Positions 56,890-64,000 of a stretch of 64,000 nt of DNA are shown here, piece by piece. Every line of letters starts with the position of its first letter. Positions within the stretch are counted from its first letter, which is position 1. The stretch lies in the NCBI GenBank assembly GCA_963971535.1, contig OZ020599.1, positions 92,560,282-92,624,281 of the forward strand, in the 5' to 3' direction. The stretch comes from Notolepis coatsorum (taxonomy: Eukaryota; Chordata; Actinopteri; Aulopiformes; Paralepididae). The notes under the pieces are model-generated. The model was not told the DNA's origin. It was given only the letters and a program-made list of their open reading frames with translations, and made no database searches. Both the position numbers and the translations under genes were made by a program.

Positions 56890-58300
56890 TCTAGGACCAG
56901 CTGCAGCGCCGGAGAATCCTCTCACTGGGCAAGCCTGTGGCAGCCGCGTTATTTTTAAACCTATAGCCGCATTTCTGGCAGACGCTCTCTGATTGGCACT
57001 GACTGACGCTCTCTGATTGGCCACTGATGCGTATGCCTAATCGCGTGACGAGCTGTGTCTTTGCCCATTTCCACGTCAAACAGCCTGCAAACTACCTGAC
57101 GTTCTATCGCCATGTTCTAAGACAAACTCTAACCTTAACCAACTTCGAAAGAGTGCCTAAGCTTAAAGGAAAACTCCAACATTTTGGGAAATTAGCTTAT
57201 TTAACATCTTCCTTGGAGTTAGACAAGAAGATACATACCTTTTTTGTCTCTGTGCATGCATTTAGCTTTGGGAACAGTAGCTCCGTTAGCGTAGCTTAGC
57301 TTCATCACTGGAAGTGGGGGGGGGGGGACAATAGCCTGACGTTCCCTACAGAGTCCTACAGTCACGAAATACAATCCAAATACAACTCCAAAACATTCCT
57401 GTAAACATGTTGTGACCTGTGTATTTACCAAATAAAAAATAATTGAATTCGACAATTACGTTTTCTAAGCATTTACATTTCTAATGTAAATGTAAATGTA
57501 AGCAAATATATTTATTTAATTTGTACATTATCTAACGTTAACACGAACCTAAACTAACGTTACAACTAACCTAAAGTTAGTTTAGGTTCGTGTTAACGTT
57601 AGATAATGTACAAAATAAACGTTTTCCGCTGCTATAGACGTCGCTCTTTTATTTTGAAACCCCCCAGAAAGGAAGTAGTTAGTATTATATTATCAATACC
57701 AGCCATTGGATTACTGTTTTCTACATTGGGGAGGCTTTTAATCGTCAAGGTAAGAGGATTTTAAGTCATGGTATCCATAAACTTCAATCGGTTCGGATCG
57801 TTTGAATGAATGAGAATATCAACAAACACGGCTTCACATTGAAATCACTGACTGCGCCCAGAGACAAGTGCTTAGGCAAAAAATTGTTCAGAGTATATTT
57901 GCTTAGAAAACGTAATTGTCGAATTCAATTATTTTTTATTTCTCCATGTGGTAAATACACAGGTCACAACAAGTTTACAGGAACGTTTTGGAGTTGTATT
58001 TGGATTGTATTTCGTGACTGTAGGACTCTGTAGGGAACGTCAGGCTATTGCACCGCCCCACTTCCAGTGATGAAGCTAAGCTACGCTAACAGAGCTACTG
58101 TTCCCAAAGCTAAATGCACGCACAGAGACAAAAAAGGTATGTATCTTCTTGTCTAACTCCAGGGAAGATGTTAAATAAGCTAATTTCCCAAAATGTTGGA
58201 GTTTTCCTTTAACCAGTGTAGAAACAGGCGTCGGCCAATCAGAGAGCATCTTGCCAGAAATGCGGCTAGGTTTAGAAATAACGCGTGGCAGCCACGAACC
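56890..58300. repeat. large imperfect inverted repeat
   Basis: Arm 1 (about 56935-57475) and arm 2 (about 57893-58300) are inverse. Matching words include aaaactccaacattttggga / tcccaaaatgttggagtttt, atagcctgacgttccctaca and its inverse, and gaattcgacaattacgtttt and its inverse. Poly-G lengths differ between arms. The spacer contains the 57521-57613 palindrome. Confidence 0.85.
57521..57613. repeat. hairpin palindrome, arms of about 38 bp
   Basis: The left arm starts ttgtacattatctaacgtta and runs to actaac. The right arm is its exact complement ending at 57613. The loop is about 17 bp. It sits in the spacer of the larger inverted repeat. Confidence 0.92.
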
Positions 58301-59463
58301 TACTTTCTATAGAAGCAGCTCGGAGGTGCGCTGTTTTAAGCGAGCGTGTGTTATTGGATTGATTGATTGATTGAAAATTTTATTAATGTCCGCCTTGTTT
58401 CGAACTGGTTAGGCTTAGACCCTCTGTCATGTACAGAGGTCTAACGACTGCACAGAAATGTAACTGGAGCAGGCTGTACATGAGCAGAAACAGCCCCTCT
58501 CAGTAAAAATGCTTTTCAAAACAGTCCCGGGTAGGCAGATAGTAAACAAAGATGTTTTCAAATGGTAAATTAAGTTTATTGCATGTGGGGCTTCCAACCC
58601 ACGGCCTTTTCCCAAAGGGAAAAGGGATGTTGTCAGTGGGGATTTCAACCCACAACACACACAAAGGGAAAGGGTAAGGGGAGAACAAACAAGGTGAGAA
58701 TAATAATAAACAAGGCAAACACTAACCACACAACCACATGCCACGTGGTTGGCAATCTGGGAACAAAGGAACACCACTCTAACCATGTAGCTCACAGTGT
58801 AGGATGAATCTAAAATGGCCAACAATATACCTACCCCACACAGGGTTTGGTCCACGCAGGCAGCACATAATCAATAGTCCATACACAGTGGCAATTGGCA
58901 TAAGCAAGCACAATAATAGTAACTACACAATAGTGGCAAACAGAGGCAACCTCACTCCACTGGGTCACTGGCAAAATGACACAGTGAGGCGCCCCGACGT
59001 GTGTGTCCTGTCAGCTACTTGTCCACCCGTCCCACTCGAAGTGATTGCCCTCAGCTGTCACTCATTAGGCAATCAGCACTCTTCAGTGTAGGGACGGGCA
59101 GCACCTGACAGGAAGAGAAGAAGAGACAGCATCAGCTCTCATGTTCACACACACACACACATACAAAACATAACATAACACTAATTATACTAACCTGATG
59201 TTCACATGGTCTTCCAAATACAGTAATAATGATAATGACCAACCCACGTACGTCACACCCTCTTTTGAAGTCGCCCTCTTTCGAAGTCGGTTATGCTTAG
59301 AGTTTGGAATCAGGGCTGCTCTAAAGATAAACTCTAAGCATAACCGACTTCGAAAGAGGGCCTAAGCCTAACCAGTTCGAAACAAGGCGGACATTAATAC
59401 AATTTTCAATCAATCAATCCAATAACACACGCTCACTTAAAACAGCGCAGGTTCGTGGCTGCC
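58284..59463. repeat. second inverted repeat, arms of about 100-140 bp
   Basis: 58284-58425 (cgtggcagccacgaacct, then tgttattggattgattgatt, then ccgccttgtttcgaactggt) is inverse to 59364-59463. The right arm then runs into another copy of the 56890-56940 sequence (gaggattctccggcgctgca). The spacer 58426-59340 is unrecognised apart from short hairpins near 58600. Confidence 0.8.
59270..59360. repeat. hairpin, arms of about 32 bp
   Basis: Arms ccctctttcgaagtcggtta... and its inverse ...taaccgacttcgaaagaggg are separated by about 25 bp. The same motif in degenerate form (aaccaacttcgaaagagtgc) is at 57140. Confidence 0.85.
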
Positions 59464-59907
59464 ACAGGCTTGCCCCTTGAGAGGATTCTCCGGCGCTGCA
59501 GCTGGACCCTACTCGTCTGGAAACTCTACGCGTGCGTGCGTATAGATCTCTCCTCCGCTGTCGGGCACGAAAGAGGAGGAGAGACAGTCAGAGACACACA
59601 TGGGGAGGACTGGAGGAGAGAGAGTGGGGACCGGACAAGCTTAGCAAAGAGCTTCGTCCGGGCTACATCTAGGGTGACCAGATGCAAAAAGTCCAAAAGC
59701 AGGACAACAGTACGATTTTGGTGGGACAAAGTGGGACAGATAGATAATGTAATTTTTTTTATTAGAATAACTCGTCTTCAACGAATAGATAAAGGTTAAA
59801 TCAAAATAAATACAAATTAAATACAGAATTATATCTCTCCACATTCATCTTGGCACTGGCAGCCGGCTTGTTACCACCTAACATCTGTTTTAAATATTCA
59901 AACTTTA

Positions 59908-60468
59908 TCACTTGACAGGAATGTCTTGTGTTCGATATTCCCTGTTAACACAGAAGGGAACACTAGGGAACAAAAAAAATAATAAGGGAACAAAAAAAAT
60001 AATACAAATAAATGGTGTTTCTCTATTAGAATAACTATGGATAACTATGGATGTAGCTTTTGTACGACCACACAATATTTTTTTTGCAATATCTGAGTCT
60101 GGCCAAATGACAGAAGCTAGCTTGCTACCACAGTCGGCTGACCTGTATGAATGGGAGTGTTGTACAGTGTGATAGACGCTTGTTATCTCCACTGCAGTGA
60201 CCTTGTCCGTCTGGCTATCATTTTTTGGTTTAAGAAGAAACATATCCATAGATCTGGATGTTTCTTTTTGGTGAGCCACTTTCATGTGAGACTCACGTCC
60301 ACTGTGGCGCTTCAAGTCGTATTCTTCTCCATGAGCAATTGAAAACGAACTATGACACAAAACACAGAAAGCTCCCTGAGGATTGCCTGACATCGGCCTC
60401 ACCCAGACATGTGTCGTTTGCCAGTCTTGGTTGTAACTGCAGGTCCGTTTCTTTTTACTGCTTTCCAT
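59908..60468 (-). pseudogene. hAT transposase N-terminal fragment with zinc finger
   Basis: 186 codons. Residues 10-75 hold a BED-like finger: WVRPMSGNPQGAFCVLCHSS, then the HGEEYDLKRHSGRESHMK block (C-x2-C ... H-x4/5-H). Further on, HTVQHSHSYRSADCGSKLAS and KKILCGRTKATSIV match the block after the finger in a vertebrate hAT-derived family. After about residue 145 the frame runs into low-complexity sequence, so the catalytic and dimerisation regions are absent. It may represent an internally deleted element. Confidence 0.72.
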
Positions 60469-60777
60469 CTTGATTCATAGTTCGCTTGTAATGTTGTTGT
60501 GTTTTCTTTTTTGACAGCTCGCTAAACGTTGACAGCGCGCAACATTTTGACAGCGCGCTAAATTACTATAACCAATCAGATCTGCGATATGAGGTAGCGT
60601 CACGAGCAGAGCAATGTGTGTGGACAAGAGGCGGGTTGCTACGTTTACTGTAGGGTGGGGCTTTTAGACCAATGTTTTTTTTTTGCTTCGAAAAGAGGGA
60701 CATCCTCTCAATATGTGGGATGCGGGACATTCGGTCAAATGGTGGGACAGTACAACCAAAAGGGGGACACCTGGTCA

Positions 60778-61703
60778 CTCCTAGAACCCACCTCACCCCT
60801 GCCCACTTTGCCAACCTAGGATGGCTTAGAGTAGACGACAGAGTACAGCAACTTGCAATGGGCCTGGTCTACAAGATACACTACACGACCAAGGTACCCA
60901 TGTACATGTCAAAATACTTCCCAAAGGTCAGTGAATACCACGATCACAACACCAGAGGGAGCTCCACAAATCATGTAAAACCCAGATTCGGCTCAAACAA
61001 GGGACTAAACACGTTTCGCAATTATGCCACATCAATGTGGAACGCCCTACCCAAAGCTGTAAAGGAATGTGAATCACTACCCACTTTCAAAAACACTCTC
61101 AAAGAACACCTACGGGAGACTGCAATTCGAAACTGGCCCCTACAAATGTCCTAACCCAGTTGTACAGTAAAGACCAAGTATGGCCTTGTCAGTATTCCAA
61201 TGTACAGTGCCCCCCCCCGTACCCAACCCCCCCCCCCACCTCCAATGTACAGCCCCACCCAACCCCGCCCCACCTACCCAACTTCCTCCAATGTACAGGT
61301 TCTATGTCAAATGTATGTCAGTATTCCAATGTACAGTGTACAGTGTCCCCCCCCCCCACCTCCAATGTACAGCCCCACCCAACCCCACCCCACCTGCCCA
61401 ACCTCCTCCAATGTACAGTTTCTATGTCAAATGTATATACACTCTTTTTCTGGATTTCTTTTTGTATCACAAATAGTACTGTATTTGCAAATCTGGTATG
61501 TCATAAATGTATAGATGTAGCAGTACTGTCTATCTGTATGTCGTGTGTGTCATATGATGAATTGAAAATTGGGGACCCTGAACAAGACTAAAGTCTTTCT
61601 CTGGTCTGCATCCCCTTGACAATTGTATGTATTGAGCTGTACTGTACTGTACCCATTCTGCAATCTGTTAATAAACTTTTCAATCAATCAATCAATCAAT
61701 CAA
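60778..61703 (+). mobile_element. LINE 3' end with (CAAT)n tail inserted in hAT terminus
   Basis: Starts tcctagaacccacctcaccc and ends (caat)n. A 4-bp duplication tcac is seen at 60774-60777 and 61704-61707. Poly-C-rich tandem blocks (ccaatgtacagccccaccca) at 61200-61430 lie in its 3'UTR. Confidence 0.8.
60780..61154 (+). pseudogene. LINE ORF2 C-terminal fragment
   Basis: About 124 codons to TAA: RVQQLAMGLVYKIHYTTKVP, then YFPKVSEYHDHNTRGSS and FRNYATSMWNALPKAVKECE. This is the end of a CR1/L2-clade ORF2, 5'-truncated by the insertion process. The tail family is the one seen at 44541, 45640, 47101 and 51622. Confidence 0.82.
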
Positions 61704-61962
61704 TCACCCTAGCTACATCATGTCTCTGTGCCATCATCACTATCACCTCGCTGGGCTTACGTCTTTATTCTACATGATTATTAGGGGTGAGCATTTCACC
61801 AGAGGCCCTGCAATACAATATTATCAAAATTGTCCATATATTGCCTTATTTATAACCTTTTTTCAACTTCATATTATGCCCCCAACGGAAATAGCTCTGA
61901 TCTGTGTCAGTGTGGAACTCCCTGCCTGCAGCTAGCAGGAATCAATGACATATTTCTCAAAA

Positions 61963-62084
<122 letters not shown>

Positions 62085-62654
62085 CACACACACACATCTG
62101 TTTTATCTAACAAGATCAAGTTTTCAATCTGTTCACCTCACTTAAATCATTTTTATTGCAGCAAAATGGGATTGTCAAGCAAATTACTTTTAAAAGATCG
62201 ATACTATAGGCATCCATGTATTGATACAATATCAGCACGCAAAATATAGAGATACTACATGCTGTATCATTCACATGCATAGATTACCCCCATCCTGTTT
62301 ACTATAGGCTATAGAGAGGTATAGTGTAGCATATTTGAGGTCATTTTCTATACTTTAGGAGTTTAGGGCATTGGTTTATTAGAATATTGCCATCTTTTGA
62401 CAAGATGTCAGGTTTATTCATATTCTTTTAGCCTTTTATTTATGTATGCACTATGCATGTATTTGTTTATTTAGTGTTAGGCATCATTTTATATTGTTAA
62501 AATCCTTTTACATTTCAGGACAGTGAGGTTTTTATCCCTGGTGGTCGTCATGGTAACTGTGGATGTTTTACCAGCATGTCGTCTGGAAAAGTAACAATGT
62601 TTTAAGCAATCAATAAACTAATATAAATGTTTCACTTTTAGTTTATTTTTTAAA

Positions 62655-63320
<666 letters not shown>

Positions 63321-63469
63321 ATACTGTATATCCACTGAGTGACTTCCATGCAATGTGCGTTACGTAGCGTAACCACGGCAGTCTGAATTAACCACTAATG
63401 TTATTACTACAGCACCCAGGACAGACCAGGGAGGAACTAACATCATCATTCATTCATTATTAGTTGGAA

Positions 63470-63550
63470 CTAGCAAGACCAGCTGCATTTCATTGTATAC
63501 CTGTATGCCGTGACAATTAAAACTCTTGACTTGACTTGACTGACTTGAAC
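63470..63550 (+). repeat. L2-like LINE 3' tail
   Basis: tgcatttcattgtatacctg, then gccgtgacaattaaaactct and (gactt)n; same tail as 12245-12320. 63551-64000 is unremarkable intron, including an A/T-rich stretch. Confidence 0.75.
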
Positions 63551-64000
63551 TATATATTGAAATTAAACTTTGTTCTAATTTTCACTTTATTTTCTTTTAC
63601 TCTAAAACAATGGAGGTGTTACTTTTATTTATTTATTTAATTTATTTAGTGAGTCTTGCCGGTTACATATGTAGTGCCTGTTGTCCCTCTTACTGAGATG
63701 TTGGATGGTAGTGTCTAGATCCCATAGCCCAGACAGACATTGCCATCATGGGAATCATCACTTTTTGACCTATTATCCTCAAAGCCGTAACTCATCATCA
63801 AGTTTCACCTTAAAGGTTGTTTATAAACCTATTCCTTACTTTAATAACCTTAACCACTCCCGCCCACCTAAAAAGTAAATGTACAAACATCCTTCCTGAC
63901 TATGGGATGTAGACACTACCATGTTTGATGGCTAAGAGAGATTTCCATCTTTAATTGAATATAATAGAATAAAGGTTTAATCTTGCAGTGTGTTCTACTG

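Larger units (their letters stand above)
59670..61711 (-). mobile_element. hAT element interrupted by a LINE
   Basis: The left end TAGGGTGACCAGATG and right end CACCCTA carry a perfect 8-bp duplication gctacatc (59662-59669, 61712-61719). The right terminal repeat is split. Its inner part cacctggtcac ends at 60777, a LINE follows, and the outermost cacccta lies after the LINE's (caat)n tail. Without the LINE the element is about 1.1 kb. Confidence 0.88.

Overview
The window comes from a vertebrate nuclear genome, almost certainly a ray-finned (teleost) fish. The evidence is split genes with GT-AG introns, very long (CA)n/(TA)n/(TCTG)n/(GA)n microsatellites, and a dense mix of Tc1, hAT, piggyBac-like, Harbinger-like, L2/CR1-like and L1 elements plus tRNA-derived SINEs. 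Only two host genes are recognisable, both on the + strand. Positions 215-25940 hold seven exons of dcp1a, the mRNA-decapping activator. They run from the middle of the EVH1 domain to the stop codon; the N-terminal exon(s) lie left of the window. Positions 55168-55274 hold the first coding exon of tkt (transketolase); its other exons lie to the right. DCP1A and TKT are also neighbours in mammals, so the order looks like conserved vertebrate synteny, here stretched by repeats.

Layout. 1-13032: large dcp1a intron with a SINE, TTAA-bounded palindromes, CA-rich and 41-bp minisatellites, hAT and piggyBac-like MITEs, and an L2-like LINE carrying a hAT insertion. 13033-21691: five more exons, separated by a piggyBac-like MITE, a 49-bp minisatellite, an L2 LINE fragment, hAT MITEs and a BED-finger fragment. 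21692-25859: last dcp1a intron, almost filled by a transposon stack four insertions deep in which most steps keep a target-site duplication. 25860-about 26806: last exon and 3'UTR.

26807-about 49390: a tandem duplication with a unit of about 9.77 kb. Copy 1 is 26807-36572. Copy 2 starts at 36573 and was enlarged later. Each copy holds a palindrome of 104 bp, a Tc1-like transposon, CT-rich tracts, a (CA)n array and a tRNA-derived SINE. The copies differ by a MITE present only in copy 1 (empty site preserved in copy 2), a large (CA)n length difference, a deletion inside the Tc1 copy, and about 3.5 kb of LINE-rich sequence present only in copy 2.

49391-54252: L2-like tail split by an L1 insertion, then a piggyBac-like element containing a full SINE. 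54800-55274: tkt promoter region and exon 1. 55275-64000: tkt intron 1, with large inverted repeats, a hAT element encoding a BED-like zinc finger and split by a LINE inserted in its terminal repeat, and very long compound microsatellites.

The two host genes act in separate processes (mRNA decapping in P-bodies; the non-oxidative pentose phosphate pathway). I see no operon, CRISPR array or new host gene system. The unusual content is transposon architecture and the recent tandem duplication. All TE family names are inferred from termini, target-site duplications and coding fragments, without a database search.
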